Positions 1 to 10,418 of a stretch of DNA of 64,000 nt are shown piece by piece. Made by a program: the position numbers and the translations under genes. This DNA comes from Endomychus coccineus (Eukaryota; Arthropoda; Insecta; Coleoptera; Endomychidae): NCBI GenBank assembly GCA_958510875.1, contig OY294067.1:201145982-201209981 (forward strand), in the 5' to 3' direction. How positions within the stretch are numbered: the first letter of the stretch is position 1; every line of letters starts with the position of its first letter. The notes beneath the pieces were generated by a model that worked only from the letters and a program-made list of their open reading frames with translations, had not been told where the DNA came from and ran no database searches.

Positions 1-225
1 CTAGATATCTAGTTTCGGTACAATTTTATCGAATTCAAAATCAAATTCGCTAAATAAAATTTCTAATTTTTCAAAATTTTTTGCAAGGCTTCTGATGTTC
101 AAATGTATAAGCTTAAGGTTATTGTGTAATTCATTTATTTTCAAAATAAGATCTGTTTCATCAGTATTGGAAAGCGGAAAATCTTGAATTTCGTTTATAT
201 CAAAATTTTTGATATACGGATCCAT
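1..225 (-). pseudogene. LINE ORF2, N-terminal endonuclease start
   Basis: The ATG at 225 opens a 74-residue frame matching the first ~70 residues of the ORF2 at 49355. ORF2 encodes an apurinic-type endonuclease plus reverse transcriptase that nicks genomic DNA and primes cDNA synthesis. The motif HLNIRSLAKNF corresponds to the first endonuclease motif. The frame ends at a TAG at positions 1-3, where the homologue has the catalytic SETW motif, so a frameshift has removed the active-site glutamate. The rest lies outside the window. Confidence 0.7.
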
Positions 226-405
226 TTCACAATTTTAACCAAAGTAGAAAATTTATAATCTAGGTAAATTTTTAGTAGAAGAAGAAATTTAGTTACTAAA
301 TTACTAAAATGGTTGTTATATTATTATCTCATGCTCCTTTCTTCTTTACCACTATTGTGCTTGTTGTTGGTGTGTGTTTTCTTATCTCCATGCTTGTTTT
401 TGCTC

Positions 406-1171
406 TCAGTAGAATTGCTTCTTAGACATTTTTTCTTGTATATTTATGTTCTCAATGTCTGTATGGTCGATTTTTCTAATTTCATTTGTGTCATGGAATA
501 CTTCATCATATTCTACAGCTTTGTTCGGAGTGGGAGGAGCACTTTTTGATTTGAAATTGTTTGGACTGTATTGCTTGATATCTATAATATTGAGATTGTC
601 TATTGTGAAAGATTCACCATTCACGACAAGAGTTTTTTTTTTCATAAATGCATTGTAACTTTTTCCTCTGGCTTGTTTTAAATGACTATGTAGAATTCTT
701 TGTTCTCCTTGCTCCTTCGGTGTTGAATCTTTGTTAACATATACATTACATACTGCCCTTTAATTTTTTAGCGTTTTTCAGGATTTCAGTTACTTTGAAT
801 CTGAAGGTAAACTCTAATTTGATTGGCTTTTTATTAGATTTTCCCAATGTGTAGATGTCTTTTAGATCTGTTTTGTTAATTTGAATATTCAATGCTTCAT
901 GAATTTTGTTATTTACGGTGTCTTTTGATTCCTCTTCGTTTTTATTCTCCGTATTTAAACCGTATATTACGATATTATTACGCCTGGTGTGTTTATCAAT
1001 ATTTTCGACTCTGTCTTTCAGCTTGCGATTTTCGTTCTCCAAATTAAAAATTTTATCATTCGCATTTAACAGTCTATTACTCAGTTGTACTATCAGATTT
1101 TCAAAGTGGTTCTTTAGTTCGGTTTTAATTTTTTATATTGCCCCGATAACATCATTTATATTCTTATTCAT
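406..1171 (-). pseudogene. LINE ORF1 (coiled coil / RNA-binding), broken
   Basis: ORF1 of the LINE above; ORF1 proteins bind LINE RNA to form the transposition particle. A likely ATG lies at 1171-1169, with an in-frame stop about 12 codons on. Then comes a heptad-like segment (LNANDKIFNLENENRKL), a strand resembling an RRM start (NNIVIYGLN) and a lysine-rich tail (NAKKLKGSM). Frame is lost near 745 and resumes from 645 to 406 with NGESFTIDNL and SKSAPPTPN. The domain order equals that of the ORF1 at 49803-50684. It is non-functional. Confidence 0.7.
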
Positions 1172-1407
1172 ATTATTCTATAGATTTTTTTTGCAGTCAG
1201 CTGTTGGGTGTGTATGAGTTTTTTTAGGATAACTAAAAGTTAAGTACGGCAACAGAATTTTATATGCACCAATATTATCCAAGAATCATTTTTCGTAACA
1301 GTAATTATTTAATTAAGCACTATGTATATTTAAAATTTCAATTATTATTTAAGTTTGATATTTATCATTTCGCTTCCTTCGTACATGCGGAATTTTAGAA
1401 TTTTTAC

Positions 1408-2387
1408 TTGGTCATATCACAATTTATTTGGAATACTCACGGAGAGAACACACATGTACGTGTTGTCACTGTTGAATCTTACGAAAGAATTGGTTCAGTT
1501 GTTCAAGCGTCAAATATGTCTGACAAGTTTTATTTACACACCGCGACCTCGCTACTTCCAGTAATGAATGGAAATAATGACATCACGAAAAAGTTTATCG
1601 ATGCTATCGAATTATATAGCGACATGCTAGATAATTCTGGAAGGCTATTTTCAATAAATTTCGTTTTAAAAACTAGGCTGAGCCAAAATGCAAGACTGAG
1701 AGTCAAGAAAGCATACGACTCAGTTGAGGCATTGGTTTAGGACATAAAAGGTAAACTGTTTACGAGAAAATCGGAGGCTGCCCTCGCAAATGAATTCCAT
1801 AGCGCAAAGCAAGGAATCAAAAGCATTGATAGCTTTGGAGGAACTGTTGAAGGTTTATTGGTAGATTTGACAATAGCACAAGCGAAAGGAAATGAAGAGA
1901 CAGCAAATATCTTGAGATCGGTTAACCAAAGATTAGCTGTGAACATTTCGCAAATGGACTGAACAATAACGACCTACGCACAATAGTGAAGGCTAGAAAT
2001 TACGCCAATTTGGCCGACGCTATTTGTGGAGCAGTGGAAGAAAATGGATCTCTACATACAGAGAAAACCAAAGTGGAAACATTCCATATGCGAGACTATA
2101 GAGTCAAGCAAGGTAACAATTTTGGCGCAAGGCATCAAAATTATAGAAAACAATACAAGCCCTTCAGAGGGAACAATCAATGTTACAATAACAATTTTCA
2201 ACAAAATCAAAGCAGACAGAGTGTTGAACGCCAACACAAACTCTTTAGAAATAATTTTCAAAATGGGTTCAAACCCAAGAATCAAGGTCGCTTCACAGCT
2301 CAAATGGCAGGTAATCTAAACAGTAGTAGCACTTCAGAAGGAAAGGTGAAAAGTTCACTTAAGAATCAGTTTTTCCGTTTCGAATAG
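1408..2387 (+). pseudogene. gypsy gag
   Basis: Gag-like structural polyprotein in three pieces: 1408-1740, a piece continuing to ~1960, and 1986-2387, separated by stops. The middle part is helical and charged (RLRVKKAYDSVEALV, then KSEAALANEFHSAKQGIKS). The C-terminal third is very rich in N, Q, R and F (for example NNFGARHQNYRKQY), as in basic nucleic-acid-binding tails of insect gypsy Gag. No CCHC knuckle is seen. The call rests mostly on position before protease and RT. Confidence 0.6.
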
Positions 2388-2388
2388 A

Positions 2389-2871
2389 GTGAATGGAAAT
2401 TTAAGTACAAATGGAATGAATTGTGTAAAAATAAGATACGGGATGAATGAATTGAATTTTCTTATCGACACAGGATTTTCAGTAAGTGTCATTTTCAAGG
2501 AAGTTTTTGAAAATTCAGAGAGGATAAGCGAAAACAAAAAAGTAAACACACAAGGAATCACTAGTTCCGTAATGTCGCGAGGCTCCTTCAACATAAATTT
2601 AAAAGTAAACAATATAGCGTTTGAACAAGAATTTATAGTATTAAATCAATTTACCAACGGAATCCAAGGAATACTGGGGTCAAATTTCTTTTTAAAACAT
2701 GAAGCAATAATAAATTATGAAACTTTAACGTTTTCCTTCATGCTGAATAATGGAAAAATTTCAATGTCAATTCATTCAAGATATGAATGTTATACAACAA
2801 TTCCTGCAAGGTGCGAAATTGTACGATACTTCGATGTAAGAGAGAACGAAGAATGCATTGTTTTAAATTAG
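2389..2871 (+). pseudogene. gypsy aspartic protease region
   Basis: A 160-residue open segment just after gag. The motif FLIDTGFSVSVI near residue 25 matches the retropepsin active-site loop (D-T/S-G), and GILGSNFFLKHEAIIN near residue 95 matches the conserved hydrophobic-hydrophobic-G-x-x-F/L block. This enzyme would cleave the Gag-Pol polyprotein. DTG is intact, but the usual following alanine is phenylalanine. The frame closes at 2871 before RT, and 2872-3280 holds only a decayed linker. Confidence 0.7.
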
Positions 2872-3283
2872 GAAATAGTAAAACCAGTACAAGGTCAAGT
2901 TCCTGTACGTATTTCAAATTCGAATGAGAGAGAAGTGGAAATTGGGAATTTTATTCATCCCTACTACTGATAAATTATCAAATCATAATATATGTAAATC
3001 CAAAAAAGATTACATTACAGTTGAGCGAGTGGAGAAACTTCTAGAAAAAGTAAATTTGGACACGTTACACGGAGAATAAGAAACGACTATTGAAAAAATC
3101 TGTGCAAAATATGCCGATGTTTTTCATTTAGAAAATGACCCTCTCAAGGTAACAAATATCACAAAACAAGGAATTCATCTGAATAAGGACTCTAGTCCAG
3201 TGTTCGTGAGACCGTAAAGGCTGCCAAACGCACAGGAAGATGAAATTCACAATCACATAGATAATTGAGGAAACAATCTCTGA

Positions 3284-4349
3284 ATGGTCTTCCCCGCTTC
3301 TAATTGTACCACAGAAGCAAGTAGACAAAAAGGAGTAAAAAAACGGAGAGTAGTAATAGACTATCGTTTACTCAATAAACAGATAAATGATGATAGGTTT
3401 CCACTTCCCTCCATAACAGAAATTCTAGATTCATTATCAGGAGTAGTATATTTCTCACATTTGGATTCGTCACAAGGATATTACCAGATGGAATTGGATA
3501 CAGAAAGCAGAAAATGCACCGCTTTCACTACAGACAGAGGTCAGTATCAGCTAACAAGGCTACCAATGGGATTAAAGATAAGCCCAAGTGTATTTTCCAG
3601 AGTCATGACAATGGCTATGACAGGATTAAATTATGTTTCATATATTTGGACGATCTTATAGTTTTTGGCGAAGATTTGACGACAAACAACGTAGATCTCG
3701 TAAAAATTTTACAACGATTAAAAGATGTAAATTTGAAATTAAATCCAAACAAATGCGAATTTTTGAAGAAAGAGATTTTAAATTTTGTCATTTAATTTCC
3801 GCGGACGGGATATCACCCGATCCGGAAAAGATTGAAGTTACTAAGCAGTATCCGGTTCCAAAGGACGCCGGAGATGCAAAGCGTTTTGTAGCTTTCGCAA
3901 ACTACTATCGGAAATTTATTCCAAATTTCGCAAAAATTGCAAATCCTTTAAATCAATTAGCAAGGAAAAATTTATCTTTCAATTGGGATGGTAAGTGTCA
4001 AAAATCTTTTGAAACCCTGAAACTAGCTCTCATGAGCACACCAATCCTGCAATACCCAAATTTTGAAAAGGAAAATAGATTCATTTTGAAATGTGACGCA
4101 TCGGGATATTCGATGTGAACAGTGGCATATGCCAGCAGAACATTGAACAAGGCAGAACAAAATTATTGCACCATCGAAAAAGAACTTTGGGCAATAGTTT
4201 GGGGCGTAAAACATTTCAGACCCTATCTATATGGTCGAACCTTTGATGTATACACTGATCACAGACCACTGGTATATCTTTTTGGCATGACAAACCCATC
4301 TAGTAGATTGACTAAATTTGGACTGACTCTAGAAGAGATTTTACTATAA
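3284..4349 (+). pseudogene. gypsy reverse transcriptase and RNase H
   Basis: RT motifs appear in order: VVIDYRLLNKQ, FPLPSITEILDSL, FSHLDSSQGYYQ, LPMGLKISPSVFSRVM, and the catalytic YLDDLIVFGED. Later come FVAFANYYRKFIPNF and the RNase H markers FILKCDASGY, EKELWAIVWGVKHFRPYLYG and DVYTDHRPL. The reading is split over several frames: a frameshift just before YLDD (~3640), another near 3790, and a TGA at 4116-4118 after SGYSM. Catalytic residues are legible but the gene cannot make one protein. A linker (FTINYIKGTDNV) is readable to ~4420. Confidence 0.9.
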
Positions 4350-4682
4350 ATTATATAAAAGGCACGGATAATGTTACAACCGATGCTTCATCAAGGATTC
4401 GTATTGAATCATCAGAACTTAAGACGATGTGTGATAAAAACTCGGAGGAAATATTTGCAATCACAAGAGCACAAAAGGTAAAATCAGAAAAGGAAGGACA
4501 AATTAATAAGAACGATTACGACACTAATAGTTGATCACCCAGGAGTAGTCGAACTTATAAAACGTCCTACCGATTGTGTGTTACTAGAAGTGTTATCTGA
4601 GGAAGAATTTAATGAATTAAACAAGGAAAAATGTCTAGACAAAAATTTTAACAATTCATTATATTAAGATGAAGAAAGAAAA

Positions 4683-6766
4683 TTGATTTACATAAAACTA
4701 CAATTTCGATCGGCATTGTACCTAAGGGCATTGTTGAGAAATGTAGAAAATTTGTGTAAATATTTCAATATTGCTAAAATATGCATCATGAAAAATTCTA
4801 AAAATAAGGAATTATTAAGCGCTCTGAATAAAGAAATAATAGAAATAAAATCCGCCGGTATTAAGATGGGATTAAAAATAAAAGTTATACCAGACTTATT
4901 AACAATTAATGAAAAAGAATGTGGACAAAACGCTGTGACGATTGTCAGCGATATAAACACTCTAGACCTACCAAAGAACCACTAACAGTGACTACCACAG
5001 CATCAGCGTCTTTTGAGAAGGTGTTTCTTGATTCAGTAGGTCCGATAGGCAACGAAATCGGTGACGATCGATATATACTTACTCTTCAATGTGAATTAAG
5101 TAAATTTGTCGAAGCTTATCCAATACCTAATAAAGAAGCTAGCACAGTTGCAAAAGCATTCGTCACTAATTTTGTACTAAGGTATGGGATTCCCAGGAAA
5201 ATAGCTTACGACCAGGGTACAGAATTTTTGTCGGAAGTGTTCAAGTGTTTCTTGTAATGTGTTAGGAATAAAACAGCTGAATTCCACAGCTTACCATCAC
5301 GAAACGATGGGAGCCCTCGAAAATTCTCATAAGCACCTAGGCGCGTATTTAAGAATTCAAGTGGCAAAACTCAAAGATTCATGGACCGAATGGGTACCAT
5401 TTTGGACTTCTGCATACAACAACACAGTTCATACGGGAACAAAATACAAACCAGACCTAGTGTTCGGGAATTCGTGTAATTTACCTTCCAACATAACGGA
5501 ACAGGTAGAAACCGTATACCAATTTTGATGAAACAAAGTGCATTCGATTCATGATGAAGTCTAGAGAAAAGCTTACCGGCTAGTTTTTTGTTCAAATTTG
5601 TTATTTTTTTTTAACGATAAATTGACCAATTTTTGGCTAATTATAGGGAAAATTCAGTCGGGGGTTTTCGGGGTCGCTGATCACGATTCTGAACTCAGAT
5701 TAACCAAAATCTAACTGTCCAGCTGGTAATTGGCCACTTTAATTGGACAAAGTGACCATTTTTTTAGATTTCATCAAAAATAGCCAGGAAAAATCACCTG
5801 GGGGTTTTTGGGGTCGCTAATTACGATTCTGAACTCAGATTTTCCAGAATCGATCTTCTCAGCTGGTAATTGACCAGTTTAATTGGACAAAATTGATCGT
5901 TTTCTCTTAATTTCATCGCAAATAGACAGGAAAAATTACTCGGGGGTTTTCGGAGTCGCTGAGTACGGTTATTAGGTCAAATTGTTCAGAATCGAACTCC
6001 TCAGCTGGTAATTGGCAGGTTCAATTGGAAATATTCGACCAATTTCCGAAATTTCATCAAAACTAACAATTTGACTTCAGAATCGTACTCAGCGACTCCG
6101 AAAACCCCCGAATAATTTTTCCTGTCTATTTGCGATGAAATTGAGAAAAAATGATCAATTTTGTCCAATTAAACTGGCCAATTACCAGCTGCGACGATCG
6201 ATTTTGGCCTTTCTGAGTTCAGAATCGTAATCAGCGACCCCAAAAACCCCCGAGTGATTCTTCCTGGCTATTTTTGATAAAATTATCACTTTGTCCAATT
6301 AAAGTGGCCAATTACCAGCTGGGGAGTTCGATTTTGGCCAATCTGAGTTCAGAATCGTAATCAGCGACCTCGAAAACCTCCGACTAAATTTTCCCAATAA
6401 TTAGTCAAAAATTGGTCAATTTTTCGTTTAAAAAAATATAACAAATTTGCACAAAAAACTAACCGGTAAGCTTTTTCTAGACGTCATCCCGAATCGAATG
6501 CACTTTGCTTCATCAAAATCGGACCATACCTTTCGATTTTAGTAATGAAATACCTATTTGACTCGACTACTAAGGAAAATTGTAACATGGTTAATTTTAA
6601 GATAGGGGATAAGGTATTAGTGAAAAGTGTTCCGAAAAATAAATTTGAACAATTATACAAGGGTACTTTCGTGATTACGGAAGAAAGGAACCCCAATGTA
6701 GTGATACAAGTAGGAAACAATCAAGTGAATGTACATAAAAATAGACTAGAACTATACCATGATTAG
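4683..6766 (+). pseudogene. gypsy integrase, split by a foldback element
   Basis: The integrase core is legible in pieces: C-x-x-C plus DDCQRYKHSRPT (4919), the first Asp in VFLDSVGPIG, the second in YDQGTEFLSE, and Glu in ETMGALENSHKHLGAYL (5259-5526). Translation ends at a TGA lying inside the inserted inverted repeat (5519-6522). The C-terminal domain resumes at about 6540 with FKIGDKVLVKSVP, LYKGTFVITEE and HKNRLELYHD, ending at 6766. DDE residues are intact. The insertion, a break at 5257 and upstream frameshifts inactivate it. Confidence 0.85.
5519..6522. mobile_element. Foldback element with tandem-repeat arms
   Basis: Inverted arms of about 470 bp (5519-5985 and 6066-6522) share ends reading CCRATTTTGATGAA followed by CAAAGTGCATTCGATTC. 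Each arm is built of diverged ~140 bp units; CAGCTGGTAATTG recurs near 5720, 5860 and 6002 and in reverse complement near 6180 and 6310. The phrase GGGGGTTTTCGGGGTCGCTGA also repeats. No ORF is present, so it is non-autonomous. Flanks give at best a weak 8 bp duplication (ACCGTATA versus ACCATACC). Confidence 0.85.
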
Positions 6767-6861
6767 ATAAGGTGGAATTTTTCTGTTGTTTGTAAAGTAA
6801 AAATAAGGTACGTCAGTGGAAAAAAAATGTTAATACGGCAATTGAACATGTTTTCACCCCA

Positions 6862-7044
6862 CGTTGGGAGGTGTCGTATAGGAATCTTCCATCCCTATAC
6901 GAGTTTACCTAAAATCCTCGAATTATAGAATATGACCTTATTCATATTAATGTTATTTCAAGTATATGTTTAGATCTCGGATCTGGACCACCAAGCAATA
7001 TGTTTAATATATTAAACATATTGATTGACACAGATACCTTGACA
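6862..7044 (+). repeat. Putative polypurine tract and 3' LTR remnant of gypsy
   Basis: The purine run GTTGGGAGG is followed by TGTCGTATAGG at 6872 and the segment ends TTGACA near 7044, giving TG...CA boundaries. It lies ~100 bp after the integrase stop, the expected place. Without a matching 5' copy the LTR boundaries are inference. Confidence 0.4.
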
Positions 7045-7084
7045 TCCTAGACTAGTTAGTAGGTCAATAACAATAACAGTAATG

Positions 7085-7085
7085 A

Positions 7086-7125
<40 letters not shown>

Positions 7126-7134
7126 TATATATAT
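7085..7134. repeat. (TA)n microsatellite
   Basis: About 50 bp of TA dinucleotides with few interruptions, at the outer end of the left arm of the PLE palindrome. Confidence 0.95.
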
Positions 7135-7655
7135 TTGTATGTTTTCTTGGTATACTGGTTCGTATATATACTGATAATGAAATAAAAATTCTGTTTTGAC
7201 ATTTCGACAATGTTTATTGCCTTTATCAAAATTGTAAATTGAATTTGTGTTTCCATGTAATTTAGAAAAGAATAGATGATTTCGATTAATGAAATGCGTC
7301 TGCAGCCGACTTGTGTTCTAAGATCCAATTAAAACTGCAGAAAACATTGGATCGGATGTGTGTGAAAGAGTAATGTATGGCTGATTACAATTTGAAATAG
7401 ATTGAATTTGATTAAATACAAGACATTTTAAGATTGTACAATTATAAATATCTATGAATTATTGTATGAATTAGTTATTCTATGATAAGCATTTCAGATC
7501 TATCATAATCAACTATTCAAGTTTAAGATAATTCTATGGAATTTAACCTCAAAATTGTTACTCCATAGTGTCATAGTTAAATAATACTTCATCTTTTTTA
7601 GGTTGAATTTTGAATAGACAAATGGAAAGTGGCACTTCAAATTAATGAAATTTTG

Positions 7656-8390
7656 TTAAGTTTGAATTAGATTATTGTAAAGTTTCGAGAGATTGGAATC
7701 TATTTTGTCATTTACACAATTGTTCTTTTTAATTTGAATAGATTCTAATATCAAACGTTTGTTGTCGTTTGTTTCAATATTTAAAATTTTTGTATTGTTG
7801 TAGTCGAAAGTATGGTTAGTGTCTTTCACATGTTTATTGAGTGCAGTTGATGAATTTTTGGTATATTTGTGGCCATTTAATCTTGTTTCGAGGTATTGTG
7901 AAGATTGGCCAATATATACCTTTTCGCAATCTTTGCAAGGGATGGAATAAACAGTATGGATTATTTTTTTGAAAGGTACGCTGCTTTTTAATTTTGTAAA
8001 GAGACTTTTCTGATTTGAATAACTCTTATGACATATATGTAGGTCATAAGGTTTCACTATATTACAAATTTTTTCTGAAAGTCCATTAATATATGGTAGT
8101 GATATGTAATGTCTATCATAAGATTTCTCATTATTGGTATTGATTTCACCAAATGAGTTATAAAATTTATGAATTTTGTCTTTAGTTATCGAATTTACTA
8201 AATCAATGACATAACCATTTCTTATTAAAGTTTCTTCTGTTTTTGTAATAGATATAGTTCTCAGTTCAGGAGAACTTAGTCGAATAGCTCTATCTATTAG
8301 ATTTATAATAACATTTTTCTTATATTTTTTAGGTATATTAGAATTGAAATTAGTATACCTTCCTGACCAAGTAGGTTTGGTATACCATTT
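7656..8390 (-). CDS. PLE RT tail and GIY-YIG endonuclease (left arm), 5'-truncated
   Basis: Open minus-strand frame of about 244 codons from the palindrome centre to the stop at 7656. It begins with the distal RT/thumb segment (TKPTWSGRYTNFNS), then NLIDRAIRLSSPELRT, and ends with the GIY-YIG domain: VYSIPCKDCEKVYIGQ gives the CxxC and YIG motifs, RLNGHKYTKN the arginine, and LILESIQIKK the glutamate. The nuclease nicks target DNA for primed integration. There is no true start codon; the element is truncated at the centre. It differs from the right arm at 5 of the last 133 residues. Confidence 0.85.
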   Translation of the reverse strand, partial: KWYTKPTWSGRYTNFNSNIPKKYKKNVIINLIDRAIRLSSPELRTISITKTEETLIRNGYVIDLVNSITKDKIHKFYNSFGEINTNNEKSYDRHYISLPYINGLSEKICNIVKPYDLHICHKSYSNQKSLFTKLKSSVPFKKIIHTVYSIPCKDCEKVYIGQSSQYLETRLNGHKYTKNSSTALNKHVKDTNHTFDYNNTKILNIETNDNKRLILESIQIKKNNCVNDKIDSNLSKLYNNLIQT

Positions 8391-8417
8391 TGTTAGAATT
8401 TTGTTATCATTCTAACA

Positions 8418-9152
8418 AAATGGTATACCAAACCTACTTGGTCAGGAAGGTATACTAATTTCAATTCTAATATACCTAAAAAATATAAGAAAAATGTTAT
8501 TGTAAATCTAATAGATAGAGCTATTCGACTAAGTTCTCCTGAACTGAGAACTAAATCTATTACAAAAACAAAAGAAACTTTAATAAGAAATGGTTATCCA
8601 ATTGATTCAGTAAATTCGATAACTAAAGACAAAATTCATAAATTTTATAACTCATTTGGTGAAATCAATACCAATAATGAGAAAACTAATGATAGACATC
8701 ACATATCACTACCATATATTAATGGACTTTCAGAAAAAATTTGTAATATAGTGAAACCTTATGACCTACATATATGTCATAAGAGTTATTTAAATCAGAA
8801 AAGTCTCTTTACAAAATTAAAAAGCAGCGTACCTTTCAAAAAGATAACCCATACTGTTTATTCCATCCCTTGCAAAGATTGCGGAAAGGTATATATTGGC
8901 CAATCTTCACAATACCTCGAAAAAAGATTAAATGGCCACAAATATACCAAAAATTCATCAACTGCACTCAATAAACATGTGAAAGACACTAACCATACTT
9001 TCGACTACAACAATACAAAAATTTTAAATATTGAAACAAACGACAACAAACGTTTGATATTAGAATCTATTCAAATTAAAAAGAACAATTGTGTAAATGA
9101 CAAAATAGATTCCAATATTTCGAAACTTTACAATAATCTAATTCAAACTTAA
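8418..9152 (+). CDS. PLE RT tail and GIY-YIG endonuclease (right arm), 5'-truncated
   Basis: Mirror copy of the left-arm frame, also open for ~244 codons with stop at 9152. RT-derived KWYTKPTWSGRY starts at the palindrome centre; the GIY-YIG core reads VYSIPCKDCGKVYIGQ, RLNGHKYTKN and LILESIQIKK, so Tyr, Arg and Glu of the active site are all present. The shortest apparent start at 8751 is a GTG within a longer open frame, so it is not a credible start. The RT palm is missing, so the copy cannot move by itself. Confidence 0.85.
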   Translation, partial: KWYTKPTWSGRYTNFNSNIPKKYKKNVIVNLIDRAIRLSSPELRTKSITKTKETLIRNGYPIDSVNSITKDKIHKFYNSFGEINTNNEKTNDRHHISLPYINGLSEKICNIVKPYDLHICHKSYLNQKSLFTKLKSSVPFKKITHTVYSIPCKDCGKVYIGQSSQYLEKRLNGHKYTKNSSTALNKHVKDTNHTFDYNNTKILNIETNDNKRLILESIQIKKNNCVNDKIDSNISKLYNNLIQT

Positions 9153-9576
9153 CAAAATTTTATTAATTTGAAGTGCCACTTTCCATTTGTCTATTTAAAA
9201 TTCAACCTAAAAAAGATGAAGTATTATTTAACTATGACACTATGGAGTAACAATTTTGAGGTTAAATTCCATAGAATTATCTTAAACTTGAATAGTTGAT
9301 TATGATAGATCGGAAATGCTTATCATAGAATAACTAATTCATACAATAATTCATAGATATTTATAATTGTACAATCTTAAAATCTCTTGTATTTAATCAA
9401 ATTCAATCTATTTCAAATTGTAATTAGCCATACATTACTCTTTCACACACAACCGATCCAATGTTTTCTGCAGTTTTTATTGGATCTTAAAACACAAGTC
9501 GGCTGCAGACGCATTTCATTAATCGAAATCGTCTATTCTTTTCTAAATTACATGGAAACACTAATTCAATTAAAAA

Positions 9577-9625
9577 TTTTGATAAAGGCAATAAACATTG
9601 TCGAAACGTCAAAACAGAATTTTTA
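9577..9625 (+). other. PLE terminal hairpin with GAAACGTC (family 1)
   Basis: TTGATAAAGGCAATAAACA then TTGTCGAAACGTC forms a 6 bp stem (GGCAAT/ATTGTC with one G-T pair) closed by AAAC, followed by GAAAC. The mirror copy lies at ~7185-7230, and another inverted pair near 37995-38060. The layout resembles a degenerate hammerhead core (CTGANGA-stem-GAAA), a motif known from PLE termini; here the first box is imperfect (TTGATAA). Confidence 0.5.
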
Positions 9626-9705
9626 TTTCATTATCAGTATATATACGAACCAATATACCAAAAAAACATACAAATATTACAAATGGTTCGAAAATATCAA
9701 CAAAA

Positions 9706-9707
<2 letters not shown>

Positions 9708-9786
<79 letters not shown>
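9708..9786. repeat. (TA)n microsatellite
   Basis: An almost uninterrupted run of TA dinucleotides (~78 bp) between the PLE palindrome and the next palindrome. Apparent ORFs of repeated I and Y residues are translation artefacts of it. Confidence 0.95.
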
Positions 9787-9787
<1 letters not shown>

Positions 9788-9819
9788 CATTTATATTTTC
9801 TTTGCCGTTTTATTAACTT

Positions 9820-10166
9820 ATTTAGTTTATTTTTCTTGGGAGTAGCGGCTTATTGAAACACGTAGATTATTTATACATCTTTACTAGTTTCGGGATTTAG
9901 ATCCCATCCTCAGAAGATAATTCACTCTATAAAACACATTTACAAACACTAATTGACATAACATAATATTTCAGACTGAACGATGAAAGGTGACAGTAGT
10001 GGTTATCCGATCTCTATAATATTATGTTATGTCAATTAGTGTTTGTAAATGTGTTTTATAGAGTGAATTATCTTCTGAGGATGGGATCTAAATCCCGAAA
10101 CTAGTAAAGATGTATAAATAATCTACGTGTTTCAATAAGCCGCTACTCCCAAGAAAAATAAACTAA

Positions 10167-10168
<2 letters not shown>
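9820..10168. repeat. Palindrome of a second PLE-type terminus (family 2)
   Basis: Inverted arms of ~150 bp (9820-9970 and 10018-10168) around a 47 bp spacer. The right arm carries CTGAGGATGGGATCTAAATC then CCGAAACTAG: CTGANGA, a 5 bp hairpin (GGGAT/ATCCC), then GAAAC. A conserved ~70 bp tail follows (AATAATCTACGTGTTTCAAT, then CGCTACTCCCAAGAAAAA), leading into (TA)n. The tail module recurs at 10203-10262, 10263-10345 (inverted) and 10866-10951. No protein is coded. Confidence 0.8.
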
Positions 10169-10202
<34 letters not shown>

Positions 10203-10205
<3 letters not shown>

Positions 10206-10345
10206 GTTTATTTTTCTTGGGAGTAGCGGCTTATTGAAACACGTAGATTATTCATACATCTTGTGTGAATAATCTACGTGTTTCAATAAGTCGCTACTCC
10301 CATGAAAAATAAACTAAATAAGTTAATAAAATGGCAAAGAAAATT
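10203..10345. repeat. Short inverted pair of the family-2 tail module
   Basis: The module containing GGGAGTAGCGGCTTATTGAA appears forward at ~10203-10254 and reverse-complemented at ~10263-10315, meeting almost without spacer at CATCTTG/TGTGAAT. The reverse copy extends to 10345 with TTAATAAAATGGCAAAG, also present at 10875-10895. It is flanked by (TA)n at 10170-10201 and 10359-10418. Confidence 0.8.
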
Positions 10346-10358
10346 TAAATGAAACATA

Positions 10359-10365
10359 TATATAG

Positions 10366-10417
<52 letters not shown>

Positions 10418-10418
10418 C
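10359..10418. repeat. (TA)n microsatellite
   Basis: An interrupted run of TA dinucleotides between the family-2 tail module and the left SINE arm. Confidence 0.9.

Larger units (their letters stand above)
1..1171 (-). mobile_element. LINE 5' fragment (Jockey/CR1-like)
   Basis: Minus-strand remnant with the ORF1-then-ORF2 order of an APE-type LINE. Both ORFs share family-specific wording with the fuller LINE at 46083-50990: the start of ORF2 (MDPYIK, then HLNIRSLAKNF) and an SKSAPPTPN motif near the ORF1 end. It is cut by the window edge and by ORF-breaking mutations, so it is inactive. The clade is uncertain; CR1, L2, Daphne and Crack are all possible. Confidence 0.75.
1400..7044 (+). mobile_element. 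Ty3/gypsy element, decayed
   Basis: Plus-strand gag, protease, RT, RNase H and integrase in gypsy order, with several stops and frameshifts. A 1.0 kb foldback element interrupts the integrase. After the last codon there is a purine-rich tract (GTTGGGAGG) directly before TGTCGTATAGG at 6872, which looks like a polypurine tract and 3' LTR start. A matching 5' LTR was not found upstream, so the element seems truncated on the left. No envelope gene is visible. Confidence 0.85.
7132..9678. mobile_element. Palindromic pair of Penelope-like element 3' halves
   Basis: Two arms of ~1267 bp (7132-8398 minus, 8410-9678 plus) are near-identical inverted copies around an 11 bp spacer (8399-8409). The ORF coordinates are exactly symmetric, implying no net indel between arms. 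Each arm contains the end of the PLE RT (KWYTKPTWSGRYTNFNSN), a linker, the GIY-YIG endonuclease and a ~450 bp 3' UTR ending in a hairpin plus GAAACGTC next to (TA)n. PLEs are retroelements combining RT with a GIY-YIG nuclease; inverted partial copies are typical of them. Confidence 0.88.

Noticed and set aside
1408..6766. Gypsy element as an endogenous retrovirus with envelope.
   Set aside because: No signal peptide, transmembrane segment or envelope-like ORF follows the integrase; the LTR-like sequence starts ~100 bp after it.
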